Shown here in pieces: positions 8,388 to 16,592 of a stretch of 43,180 nucleotides of DNA (position 1 is its first letter; each line of letters starts with the position of its first letter). Under the pieces are notes generated by a model, which saw only the letters and a list, made by a program, of their open reading frames with translations, was not told the origin of the DNA and searched no databases. Where the stretch lies: positions 1-43,180 of the forward strand of contig JAOUBX010000035.1 in the NCBI GenBank assembly GCA_029860075.1, in the 5' to 3' direction. The translations under genes and the position numbers were made by a program. Source of the DNA: Deltaproteobacteria bacterium (lineage in GTDB: Bacteria; Desulfobacterota; JADFVX01).

Positions 8388-9755
8388 ATGACTAAGATAC
8401 TTTTAATATCGGCAAATGTAACGAAAGAACCTTTTCCCGTCTACCCGCTCGGTATGTCGACCGTTGCCCATGATTTACGCAGCCGGGGATATGAGGCTGT
8501 CGAATGGGACTATCTTGCCCAGGATGAATCAGAGGAGAAACTTCTCGAATTTGCAAGATCCCAGTCGCCTCACTTTGTCGGTTTATCTCTTAGAAATATA
8601 GACAACTGTAATTCAAAGCATACAGCTTACTATTGCGATCTCTACCGGCAGCTTGCCGACAGCCTGAGAAAGATCACAAATGCCGTTATCGTCCTCGGCG
8701 GCCCCGGCTATTCTCTTTTTCCTCAAGTATTGCTTGAAAAGATCGGCGCCGATTACGGTATTGAAGGGGAAGGAGAAGGCGTCTTTGCCGACCTGATTCA
8801 ACTGATTGAATCAGGGAAAAAACCGGAGCAAAAGGTTCTGAGATCAACATCACCTCTTTCCGGTGAAATGATTTCGTCACCGGAACGGGATGATGAAACG
8901 GCGAACTATTACATAGCGCACGGAGGCATGCTCAACATCCAGACAAAGCGCGGATGCCCCTTTCGCTGCGCTTACTGCACCTACCCTGTCCTTGAAGGTA
9001 AATTCTACCGTTACAGGCCTGCAACAAAGGTTGTCGACGAAATCGAGATGCTGACGGAAAAGCATGATCTAAAGTATTACTTTATTGCCGATTCAGTATT
9101 TAACGATGCAGACAAACGTTATCTCGCCATTGCCGAAGAGTTGGTAAAAAGAAAAATAACCATACCCTGGATGGCCTACTTCAAACCTGACCGTTTTCAA
9201 TCCCGGGAAGTTGCCCTTTTGAAAGAAGCCGGCCTCAAAGCTGTCGAATGGGGTACGGACTGTGCCAGTGACCGCACCTTAAAGGGGATGTGCAAAAACT
9301 TTACCTGGAGTGAGGTGGAAGAAAGCAACAGGCTATTTTCTGATGCCGGTATTGCTTCGGCTCATTTTATTATCTTCGGCGGCCCCGAAGAAACGGAAGA
9401 AACCGTCGAAGAGGGGATAGCCAACCTGGCAAGGCTGGAAAAATGTGTTGTCTTTGCCGCAACGGGTGTCCGGGTACTTCCGGGAACCCCCATGCACAAG
9501 CGGGCAATAGATGAAAAGGCGCTTTCACCGGAAGAGGATGTGCTGAAACCTTTCTTCTATTTTTCACCGCATACGACAAGAGAATATTTGCACGAAAGAC
9601 TTATCAGGGCTTTCGAAGGAAAAACGGACAGGGTTTATCCCATGGGAGAAGATACGGACCGCGTCAATGCCTTTCATAAACTCGGTTATAAAGGACCCAT
9701 TTGGGACCTTCTCCTGGGAAGAAGGGAAAGCAGAAGAAAAAGGAGCAGCCCGTGA
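8388..9755 (+). CDS. B12-binding domain/radical SAM protein 2
   Basis: The 455-residue protein has an N-terminal B12-binding region (about 1-140; VIVLGGPGYS, GIEGEGEG) and the radical SAM cluster motif C190-PFR-C194-AY-C197, then the SPASM-free TIM-barrel region with WGTDCASD and FIIFGGPEETEE. The C-terminus is Lys/Arg-rich. It follows protein 1 by 20 bp, and its TGA overlaps the GTG start of the glycosyltransferase, so it is firmly inside the operon. The two proteins are clearly different in sequence, so they are not a recent duplication. The reaction is unknown; C-methylation, ring formation or oxidation of the polyene chain are options. Confidence 0.85.
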   Translation: MTKILLISANVTKEPFPVYPLGMSTVAHDLRSRGYEAVEWDYLAQDESEEKLLEFARSQSPHFVGLSLRNIDNCNSKHTAYYCDLYRQLADSLRKITNAVIVLGGPGYSLFPQVLLEKIGADYGIEGEGEGVFADLIQLIESGKKPEQKVLRSTSPLSGEMISSPERDDETANYYIAHGGMLNIQTKRGCPFRCAYCTYPVLEGKFYRYRPATKVVDEIEMLTEKHDLKYYFIADSVFNDADKRYLAIAEELVKRKITIPWMAYFKPDRFQSREVALLKEAGLKAVEWGTDCASDRTLKGMCKNFTWSEVEESNRLFSDAGIASAHFIIFGGPEETEETVEEGIANLARLEKCVVFAATGVRVLPGTPMHKRAIDEKALSPEEDVLKPFFYFSPHTTREYLHERLIRAFEGKTDRVYPMGEDTDRVNAFHKLGYKGPIWDLLLGRRESRRKRSSP

Positions 9756-10936
9756 ACAGACCCCTCATTGTCATTCCCACATACAACAACAGCAATACAC
9801 TCAGTAATGTTGTCCAAAAGGCCCTTTCTACGGGCCTGCCCCTGCTTGTCGTCAATGACGGCTCTACCGACGGCGCCATTGAAACCCTTGGCGGCAATAG
9901 GGAAGAAATTCTCCATTTTAGTAAAAATCAGGGCAAGGGCAAGGCAATCGTTGCCGCTGCAAATTGGGCCCGAGATCATGGCTACTCTCACCTGATTACT
10001 CTCGATGCCGATGGACAGCACGACCCTGCCGAGGCGCCCGGTTTTATTGAAAAACTGGAAGCCCATCCTCTGGCCATAATCATAGGTAAACGTAATTTTA
10101 AAAATGCTCAGGTTCCGGCGTCAAGCCGCTTCGGCCGCTGGTGGTCCAACTTATGGATAAGAATTACAACAGGCCAAAGCGTTGGGGACAGCCAGAGCGG
10201 ATACAGGGCCTACCCCGTTGACGCCATTATAAAAGTTCCCTGCAAGGGACAAAGGTACAACTTTGAAGTTGAAATTATTGTAAGAAGCGCCTGGGCGGGA
10301 CTGGAAATGATAGACCACGACATTTCAGTTAATTACTCTGCCGAAACAAAAGCGGCTTCCCATTTCCGTTCTTTCCGGGATAATTACCATATATCAGTGA
10401 CTTACGCAGGGCTTGTTGTCAGGAACTTTTTGCCTCTTCCCCATAAAGTCATTTTCAAAAAGGAAGCAAATGATAAACCGGAAAACAGGCTTTCACTAAG
10501 GCACCCCTTGAAATCACTCAATATCCTGCTCAAGGAAAATACCACACCCAGGGAGATCGTTTCAGCCTCCATGCTGGGTATTCTGCTGGGCACACTGCCC
10601 CTTATCGCCATGCATTCCCTTTCTATTATTTTTATTGCCACCCGGCTTCGCTTAAACAGACTTATCGCGCTCAACATCAGTCATCTCTGCGCTCCTCCGC
10701 TCGTTCCTGCCATTGCCATTGAAGCGGGTCATTTCATTCGCCACGGAAGATTTCTGACGGAATTTAACTACCAGACCCTTGGCCATGAGGCCCATTTAAG
10801 GCTTTATGAATATATAATCGGCGCCATCGTCATTGCGCCCTTTCTTACGATATTTGCCGGTATGGCCGTCTACCTGCTTATCCAGGTCTACCAGGCCATT
10901 GTGCCGGTCAAGGGAAAGGAGGAACCCCTTGGCTGA
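9752..10936 (+). CDS. GT2-family glycosyltransferase with C-terminal DUF2062 membrane domain
   Basis: The start is GTG at 9752 (GTGA overlap with the radical SAM stop), with AAAAGGAG upstream; it gives 394 residues. The frame is open to an ATG at 9701 but the extra residues are low-complexity Lys/Gly/Pro. The GT-A fold shows VIPTYNN, VVNDGSTDG and the metal-binding DADGQHD, like dolichyl-phosphate mannosyltransferases (about 1-230). The C-terminal third (about 255-385) has the DUF2062 pattern with MLGILLGTLPLIAMHS and further hydrophobic helices. In E. coli-type ape clusters a glycosyltransferase is fused to an acyltransferase (ApeJ); here the two functions are adjacent separate genes. Likely acts at the inner membrane on the pigment's carrier lipid. 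Confidence 0.85.
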   Translation: MNRPLIVIPTYNNSNTLSNVVQKALSTGLPLLVVNDGSTDGAIETLGGNREEILHFSKNQGKGKAIVAAANWARDHGYSHLITLDADGQHDPAEAPGFIEKLEAHPLAIIIGKRNFKNAQVPASSRFGRWWSNLWIRITTGQSVGDSQSGYRAYPVDAIIKVPCKGQRYNFEVEIIVRSAWAGLEMIDHDISVNYSAETKAASHFRSFRDNYHISVTYAGLVVRNFLPLPHKVIFKKEANDKPENRLSLRHPLKSLNILLKENTTPREIVSASMLGILLGTLPLIAMHSLSIIFIATRLRLNRLIALNISHLCAPPLVPAIAIEAGHFIRHGRFLTEFNYQTLGHEAHLRLYEYIIGAIVIAPFLTIFAGMAVYLLIQVYQAIVPVKGKEEPLG

Positions 10937-11867
10937 AATAAAACCTGAGAAAGGCCCTGTTTATGGAAACCATCTCGGTTTCCGGTTTTTCCATGTGCTC
11001 ATTAAAATGGCAGGGCCACTGCCTGCCTATATGCTTCTTGCCTTCATTCTTCCCTACTACCTTCTCATCCGGGTCAGCGCCAGGAAATCAGCTTCTTACT
11101 ACCTGAAGCGCCGGTTTCCCGGCTACGGTCCTTTGAGGATCTTCTTTACCACCTACTATTATTTTCTCCAGTTCGGCAAGGTACTCATCGACCAGGCCTG
11201 TATGGGCATTATTGACAGGAATAAATTCGCCGTAGACTTTAAAGATGAAGAAATATTACGCGCCATTGCAGATACTGAAAAGGGGATGGTTCTTCTTACT
11301 ACCCATGCCGGAAACTGGATGACGGCCATGGCAACGATGAATAAACTCTCCGTCCCGGTCAATCTTCTTCTTAACGTGGAAAATAGCGAAGGCAGGCATT
11401 TCTTCGACCTCTCGGGAGAACGAAATATCTTTAAATTTATTCCTCCCACAGGGTTTATGGGCGGCCTTGTAGAGGCAACAAACGTTCTCAATGAAGGTGA
11501 AATCCTTTCAATTATGGGAGACCGAAAAGAAGGAGCGAGGGTTATTTACCTGGATTTTCTGGGTGAGAAAGCCCCCTTTCCCGTCACGCCCTATCACCTC
11601 TCCCATGTGACAGGCGCCGATATTGTGGTACTTCTAACAGCAAGAACAGGACGGCTCTCTTTTTCTATCGAGGCCCATTGCATTACGGAAAAACTGGATC
11701 TGTCCGATAAGGGCCGTGATGAGGCAATGAAGCTGCTTGCAGAAAAATATGTTACATTGTTAGAAAAATATACCAGTAAACACCCCTTTATGTGGTATAA
11801 CTTCTTTGACTTCTGGAGTGAAGAAGAAAAGGGGATAAAGCGGGTGACGGCCGGCGCCGGAAATTAG
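10929..11867 (+). CDS. LpxL/HtrB-like lysophospholipid acyltransferase
   Basis: The start is TTG at 10929, six bases after a near-perfect AAAGGAGG and overlapping the glycosyltransferase stop; it gives 312 residues. The frame is open back to 10833, but that extension lies wholly inside the glycosyltransferase gene. There is one N-terminal membrane segment (about 28-50), the acyltransferase block THAGNWMTAM with the catalytic His, and MGDRKEGARV as the second block, as in lipid A late acyltransferase-like proteins of pigment clusters. It should transfer an acyl chain from ACP to a glycosylated or glycerol acceptor. It ends the first operon block; a 381-bp gap follows. Confidence 0.8.
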   Translation: MAEIKPEKGPVYGNHLGFRFFHVLIKMAGPLPAYMLLAFILPYYLLIRVSARKSASYYLKRRFPGYGPLRIFFTTYYYFLQFGKVLIDQACMGIIDRNKFAVDFKDEEILRAIADTEKGMVLLTTHAGNWMTAMATMNKLSVPVNLLLNVENSEGRHFFDLSGERNIFKFIPPTGFMGGLVEATNVLNEGEILSIMGDRKEGARVIYLDFLGEKAPFPVTPYHLSHVTGADIVVLLTARTGRLSFSIEAHCITEKLDLSDKGRDEAMKLLAEKYVTLLEKYTSKHPFMWYNFFDFWSEEEKGIKRVTAGAGN

Positions 11868-12248
11868 TTTCACCATTTAATTCTAAACCTGTAAAAGCAT
11901 TTGGACAGAGATTTCCACTGATATATTATACTATTTCCGTGATCCGCACTGCGGGGATTGCATGGTTTAAATATTCAAAGAAAGGGACTAATTGACAAGG
12001 AACAGAGGGAAATCTAAAAAGACCTCTCCAGCTTTTGAGTGATGATTTCTACTTTCAATCGAAATAACAGGCTGTGGCAATTTTCCAGGGGAACAAGCTT
12101 TAACTAAAGCCATAATTGACCGTTAATTCGCATACTGCCTGTTATTATCGAAAACCATAATTATGAATATCTGTGAAAATCATCTATTATCTGTGTTAAT
12201 CTGTGTTTAACTAAATTGTCAGCATAAATCAATTAGGAGGTTTTTCAA
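11868..12248 (+). other. 381-bp gene-free gap with repeat arms and weak promoter candidate
   Basis: No convincing reading frame is present. The gap holds two arms of the dispersed intergenic repeat (11904-11930 and 12184-12206, see 36140-36236). It also has a weak promoter candidate, TTGACC at 12116-12121 and TGTTAT at 12140-12145 with an 18-bp spacer. A perfect AGGAGGT ribosome-binding site lies just before the ACP TTG start. The gap separates the two halves of the APE locus, so the second half may have its own transcription start. Confidence 0.5.
12116..12145 (+). promoter_or_regulatory. candidate sigma70-type promoter for the second APE block
   Basis: TTGACC, an 18-bp spacer and TGTTAT lie about 100 bp before the ACP start. 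The match is imperfect and the spacer is one base longer than ideal, so this is only a candidate. Confidence 0.28.
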
Positions 12249-12506
12249 TTGTCACTGGAAAATGAACTGAAAGAACTAATTATCAAGGACCTTAAGCTCG
12301 TCGATGTTACAGCTAAAGACATTCAGGACGATGATCAGTTATTTGGTGATGGTCTCGGACTCGATTCTCTGGACGCCGTCGAACTCGTTGTCCTTCTGCA
12401 AAAACATTATAAAATAGAAACAAAAGACCTGGAAGAGTCGCGCGAAGTCTTTACATCCATAAAAACGCTTGCTGATTACGTAAGGTCTAAAAGGGGTAAC
12501 GCATAA
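12249..12506 (+). CDS. acyl carrier protein (ACP 2)
   Basis: The start codon is TTG at 12249, preceded by TAGGAGGTTTTTCAA, a perfect Shine-Dalgarno sequence at good spacing. The 85-residue product has GLGLDSLD with S40 as the phosphopantetheine serine and helix II AVELVVLLQKHY. It is distinct in sequence from ACP 1 (their N-terminal thirds differ). It is followed after six bases by ketosynthase 3, so it is a natural carrier for that KS/CLF pair. Whether it serves elongation or starter loading is not visible. Confidence 0.93.
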   Translation: MSLENELKELIIKDLKLVDVTAKDIQDDDQLFGDGLGLDSLDAVELVVLLQKHYKIETKDLEESREVFTSIKTLADYVRSKRGNA

Positions 12507-12512
12507 AAATTA

Positions 12513-13697
12513 ATGGAAGCGGTGATTACAGGACTGGGCCTTATCTGTGCGGCGGGGGAAACCGTTAATGAAGCCATGACCACTCTTTATTCGGGGATGC
12601 GCAACCCGGCCCTTCCCCTGAGAATAAAGACGGAACTTGATAAAAAACCACCTGTCTTTGAAGTCGCATCGGACCTCGATAAATTCAATCCCGGTAATGA
12701 CGAATCAAGAACGACCCTTCTCCTTTTGTCCGCCCTTGATGAAGCGCTTGCTCATGCAGGTATTGACAAGGATTACCTTGACTCAATCCCTGTTGGTGTC
12801 GCCATGGGAACAACGGTGGGCTGTACGCTTAACAGGGAAAGCTTTTACCGCGCCTACCGCAGGGGTGAAAATCCGGGCATAGAGCCCATAGGAAGGTTTT
12901 TGAGAAATAACCCGGCCCTCTATGTAGCCCGGCGGCATAATTTCAGCGGTCCTGCCATTACCATTGCCAACGCCTGTTCGTCGGGAACGGACGCTATCGG
13001 CATGGGAAAAAGCTGGATAGAAAGCGGGCTTTGCCATATGGTCATTGCCGGGGGAAGTGATGAACTCTGCCGCACTACCTATCTCGGTTTTAATTCATTG
13101 CTTAACACCGCTCCCGAACCCTGCCGGCCCTTTGATAAGAACAGGAAGGGACTCAATCTCGGTGAAGGCGCAGGCGTGCTCATCCTCGAATCGGAGAGCT
13201 CCCTCAAAAAAAGAGGGGCAAAAAAGCTTGCCGCAGTGGCAGGCTATGCCACAAACAGCGATGCCTACCACCCTACAGCCCCCCACCCTGAAGGACGCGG
13301 TCTGACACGTGCCATGGCTCATGCCCTTAAAATGGCAGAAACTTCACCGGCCCGGGTATCATTTATCAATGCCCACGGCACCTCTACAACAGAAAATGAC
13401 AAAGTGGAAGGAAAAACCATTGGCCGTCTTTTTCCCGATGCCCTGCCTGTTGTTTCAACGAAGGCCTTCACAGGTCACACTCTGGGGGCGGCAGGCGCTG
13501 TAGAAGCCATTTTCAGTGTTATGGGACTCATTGATGGTAAAATTCCGGCAACCATTGGTTTTGAAGCCTTCGATGAGGCCTGCGCCATCGAGCCGACGAG
13601 TGAGGTGACGCCCGTTAAAGGTAACATAGCTGTCTCCAATTCTCTGGCCTTTGGCGGCAACAATTCAGTGCTTGTTTTAAGGGGGAAGGGTTTATGA
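12513..13697 (+). CDS. beta-ketoacyl-ACP synthase (KS 3, paired with following CLF-like protein)
   Basis: The 394-residue protein has a complete ketosynthase active site: C155 in ANACSSG, H288 in NAHGTSTTEND, K317 and H322 in GHTLGAAG. It condenses malonyl-ACP with acyl-ACP. The final ATGA is shared with the next gene, a full-length but catalytically empty KS homologue, the classic layout of a KS-alpha/KS-beta (chain length factor) pair. With ACP 2 it forms a compact KS/CLF/ACP cassette. Confidence 0.92.
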   Translation: MEAVITGLGLICAAGETVNEAMTTLYSGMRNPALPLRIKTELDKKPPVFEVASDLDKFNPGNDESRTTLLLLSALDEALAHAGIDKDYLDSIPVGVAMGTTVGCTLNRESFYRAYRRGENPGIEPIGRFLRNNPALYVARRHNFSGPAITIANACSSGTDAIGMGKSWIESGLCHMVIAGGSDELCRTTYLGFNSLLNTAPEPCRPFDKNRKGLNLGEGAGVLILESESSLKKRGAKKLAAVAGYATNSDAYHPTAPHPEGRGLTRAMAHALKMAETSPARVSFINAHGTSTTENDKVEGKTIGRLFPDALPVVSTKAFTGHTLGAAGAVEAIFSVMGLIDGKIPATIGFEAFDEACAIEPTSEVTPVKGNIAVSNSLAFGGNNSVLVLRGKGL

Positions 13698-14758
13698 CAC
13701 CTTCCATACTCGGTATGGGCTCCGTATCTGCCCTTGGTTGCGGCATTGAAACATTAAGAGAAGGCCTTATCCGGGAAAAACAACCGGCCATTACAAAAAG
13801 GGAGTTAATGACCCCGGAGGGACTTAAGTCGCTCCCCGTCTACACATCCCGCGTTGAAGGCCTGGAACGCTTTATCCCCAGAAACAAATTAAGAAGGATT
13901 GATCCTTTTCTCCAGATGGGACTTTTGTCCTCTTACCTGGCTATTGAAGACAGCGGCATTGACATTGCCCGTATGGAAGATAAAAGCCGTGTGGGAATTA
14001 TTTTCGGCACAGGATACGGCCCCCTGCAAACATCCTTCAATTTTTTCGATACCCTCATAGACGATGGAGACAAGTGCGCCTCGCCTACCATGTTTGCCAA
14101 TTCGGTCCATAATGCCCTCGTTTCCAACGTTTCTATCGCCTTAAAGATAGAAGGCCCCTGCCAGACCTTGACCTGCTTTGATATGACGACATGGGCTGTT
14201 TTTTCAACAGCATCTGACTGGCTCGAAAGGGGTATCGTCGATTATGTCCTGGCAGGCGTAGGCGATGAATACTGTGAGGTAAGGGGTTATGCCGTCCTTC
14301 TCTCCACTTCAGACAGGGCAAATGCCTTCTCACCGATGGACTTTAACGATTGCACCTATCTTCCGGGAGAAGGTTTCATTACTTTTCTCATGGGAAAGGA
14401 CAAGAGTAAACAGGGCTACGGAAGGATTGAATCGCTTGGATCAGGAAAAATATCAAGCCTCCATACGGGGGGGTGTGACGCTCATTTTCTTGCCGCCAAT
14501 GGTAATTCAGAGACGGGCCCTTATTACAATCAATTAAAGAGAGAGACGATTCCTGCATTTGCCTATTCAAACCTTTATGGCGGTATGCCCGCCGGGCAGG
14601 GCTTCGATATAGCGATTGCAGCGCTGTCGCTGAAAGAGGGCGCCCTCTTTTCACCTCATCATAACACCGGTAAGCAGAGTAAAACCTCACTAAAATCGAT
14701 AGGCTGCATTCAATGTGATAATAATGGAAATGGCAGCATTATCCGTATTGCATCTTAA
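13694..14758 (+). CDS. ketosynthase-like chain-length-factor-type protein (all catalytic residues lost)
   Basis: The 354-residue protein follows the ketosynthase fold (SILGMGSVSALGCG at the start, GVGDEYCEVRG in the middle). Ungapped alignment from IEGP (P155) places D163 at the nucleophile position, the NAHGT block reads AANGNSE, and the GHTLGAAG block reads GGMPAGQG. Cys, both His and the usual KS C-terminus are therefore gone. The ATGA overlap with KS 3 argues for a heterodimer in which this subunit measures chain length. C161 lies two residues before the aligned position, so a shifted nucleophile is not fully excluded but is unlikely without the His residues. Confidence 0.78.
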   Translation: MTPSILGMGSVSALGCGIETLREGLIREKQPAITKRELMTPEGLKSLPVYTSRVEGLERFIPRNKLRRIDPFLQMGLLSSYLAIEDSGIDIARMEDKSRVGIIFGTGYGPLQTSFNFFDTLIDDGDKCASPTMFANSVHNALVSNVSIALKIEGPCQTLTCFDMTTWAVFSTASDWLERGIVDYVLAGVGDEYCEVRGYAVLLSTSDRANAFSPMDFNDCTYLPGEGFITFLMGKDKSKQGYGRIESLGSGKISSLHTGGCDAHFLAANGNSETGPYYNQLKRETIPAFAYSNLYGGMPAGQGFDIAIAALSLKEGALFSPHHNTGKQSKTSLKSIGCIQCDNNGNGSIIRIAS

Positions 14759-14759
14759 A

Positions 14760-14963
14760 TAGTTTTCATCCGGAAACTATAATAAATGAAACTTTGTTTT
14801 CAATTCGGAAAGGAGGGATTTTTTGCAAGGTCAAGGAAATCAAGGGTTTCGCCGAGTTGTACTACTGTACATCGCACAAGCAAAACCGAAGATTGACGCA
14901 GAGATTGCGAAAAAGCACCCTTTCCGGATGAAAACTAAATAGTAATTATCGGAAACTGTAATA
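14760..14963 (+). repeat. MITE-like insertion: 17-bp perfect inverted repeats inside 14-bp direct repeats
   Basis: TAGTTTTCATCCGGAAA at 14760-14776 is the exact reverse complement of 14921-14937. The sequence CGGAAACTATAATA at 14771-14784 recurs with one mismatch at 14950-14963, directly over the LolA-like start codon. Between the arms lies a G/C-richer segment (14826-14920) with a small palindrome around GTACTACTGTAC and no credible gene. The layout fits a small non-autonomous mobile element or an intergenic repeat unit. The duplication also means the region just before the LolA-like gene could have been copied by the insertion. Confidence 0.5.
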
Positions 14964-15652
14964 TGTCAGGCAAAAAAAAGTTAATATTCCTTACAGGAAC
15001 ACTTCTCTTTTCTCTCCTCGCCTTGAGTGTGACTCCTGTCACAGCTGAAGAGAATAAAAAATATGCCGTCGTTTCAAAAAAGAGAAAAGCTCAAATAACA
15101 AAAAACATTGAAGACAATCTTCATACCCTAAAAACGCTGAGAGCCGACTTTATCCAGGAAAGGCATATCGCCCTCTTTCTTGACGTTCTTAAATCGGGCG
15201 GCCTTCTCTCCTTTGAAAGGCCGGGCAAGTTGCGATGGGAACTGACGGAACCCTACAGAACGATTATGCTCTTTAACGACAATAAGGTTGCCAAATTCCG
15301 CATTGAAAAGGGAAAAATTGAAAAGGCCGGCCTCGGCATGGAGGACCTCCTTCGCGGCGTTTTGGGCCAAATAATCTCCATCCTTAAAGGGGATTTCAGC
15401 AAGTCAATGAAGGCCTATAATATGGAGGTTTTTGAAGGGGAGAACTATCTGCTTAAGCTTACACCCAAATCAGAAAAAATGGCGAAAACCATTAACTCCC
15501 TTGAACTCTTTTTTGATATTGAATCATTAAACATGTCACAAATCATTATCAGAGAACCGCAGAACGATTTTATGAAAATAACCTTCTCTAACCAGAGAAT
15601 CAACGAGACGCTGAAGGCCAGGCTTTTTAATTTAGAAAGTCCGGAATTTTAA
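14963..15652 (+). CDS. LolA-like outer-membrane lipoprotein carrier protein
   Basis: The 229-residue protein has a Sec signal peptide (Lys-rich start, hydrophobic core, likely cleavage near TAEE, residues 27-31). The mature part shows the LolA pattern: LRADFIQERH, a strand pair ending SGGLLSFERPGKLRWE, then EPYRTIMLFN. LolA chaperones lipidated cargo across the periplasm. Aryl polyene clusters carry a LolA-like gene for moving the pigment lipid to the outer membrane, and with the two next genes it forms the export set. The start overlaps the end of the repeat element at 14760-14963. Confidence 0.82.
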   Translation: MSGKKKLIFLTGTLLFSLLALSVTPVTAEENKKYAVVSKKRKAQITKNIEDNLHTLKTLRADFIQERHIALFLDVLKSGGLLSFERPGKLRWELTEPYRTIMLFNDNKVAKFRIEKGKIEKAGLGMEDLLRGVLGQIISILKGDFSKSMKAYNMEVFEGENYLLKLTPKSEKMAKTINSLELFFDIESLNMSQIIIREPQNDFMKITFSNQRINETLKARLFNLESPEF

Positions 15653-15712
15653 AGAATTCCTGCCGGAAAATGAAGCAGGGATTTCCATAATCTATTAAGC
15701 CTAAATCAATTA

Positions 15713-16411
15713 ATGCAAAGCAAATACACGTCTCTTATTCTCCTTATCTTCTGCCTCTTCATTACCTCAGGCTGCGCAAGCCCGACTATTGAAAAGAAAC
15801 CTCCTCTTCCCCAATTGCAGCCTCTCGAAGAAGCGCTCCCTGAATCGCTCTATCCGGAAGAATTTACCCTGAACCAGCGTATCATCCTCACCCTTGATGA
15901 AAAGGAGTATGACTTTATCGGCTACCTTGCGGCAGACCGTAAATCAGGATTCAGGGCCATGACCTTTGGAGAGATGGGAGGAAAGGTATTCGACCTGGCC
16001 TTTGCCGGGGGGAAAGCCGAAATATTTAAAAAACCGGAAAATATGCCCATCAGGCCCATTATAGAAGGCGTCATAGGCGATATAAGGCATATCTACTTTC
16101 AACCTGATTTCCATGAGGCCTTTCAACTAAAAGGGGAAGAAGGAAAATCCTTCTTTATTATACTGAAAGATACAACAGAACAGACGGAATATCATTATTC
16201 AGCCGACAAAACGCTTTATCACTCCAAACAGGTATCTGAAAATCGCATCGTGCGGGAAGCAAGCCACCTTGATTACAAAATATTTCCCGGATGGGACAAG
16301 GCGCTTCCATCACGGATAAGGGTTGTCAACCATCGCTGGGACTATACTATGGATATAACCCTTATCAAAATATCAAGAGGAATAAAAAATCAGAGGGTTA
16401 CCAGGCATTGA
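15713..16411 (+). CDS. DUF3261-like outer-membrane lipoprotein of the pigment export set
   Basis: The 232-residue protein starts with a lipoprotein signal peptide ending in ITSGC (predicted lipidated Cys about residue 21). The mature part has alternating short beta strands (QRIILTLDEKEYDFIGYL, FRAMTFGEMGGKVFDL), which resemble the LolB/LolA-type beta-sheet of DUF3261 proteins known from aryl polyene clusters. It sits between the LolA-like gene and the RND exporter, so a role as outer-membrane acceptor (LolB-like) is likely. The family call rests on context as much as on sequence. Confidence 0.65.
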   Translation: MQSKYTSLILLIFCLFITSGCASPTIEKKPPLPQLQPLEEALPESLYPEEFTLNQRIILTLDEKEYDFIGYLAADRKSGFRAMTFGEMGGKVFDLAFAGGKAEIFKKPENMPIRPIIEGVIGDIRHIYFQPDFHEAFQLKGEEGKSFFIILKDTTEQTEYHYSADKTLYHSKQVSENRIVREASHLDYKIFPGWDKALPSRIRVVNHRWDYTMDITLIKISRGIKNQRVTRH

Positions 16412-16592
16412 TCTCGCTCTAAATAATCGGGCAAAAGAGATTTTTTGACAGAGATCTTCACTATTTTATTATGATCTTCACAGCATTAATTAAAAGAAAA
16501 TTTCCACCATTCTTAATAAAAATATTCGTTATTTTTATCTCTGATAATCATAAGTTATCCCTCTTTATCGATCTTTAATTAAGGTTTACCCT

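Noticed and set aside
9686..10066. A 126-codon minus-strand frame opposite the glycosyltransferase
   Set aside because: Fully covered by a clear GT2 gene and has no motif or ribosome-binding site.
10833..10928. N-terminal extension of the LpxL-like acyltransferase
   Set aside because: The extra 32 residues lie within the glycosyltransferase gene, are Arg/Pro-rich, and the TTG at 10929 has an AAAGGAGG site.
1..14758. Ladderane lipid cluster
   Set aside because: CrtI-like, radical SAM and KS/ACP genes invite the comparison, but the LolA-like, DUF3261-like, MMPL, PaaK-like ligase, CLF and dar genes fit the APE/dialkylresorcinol type better.
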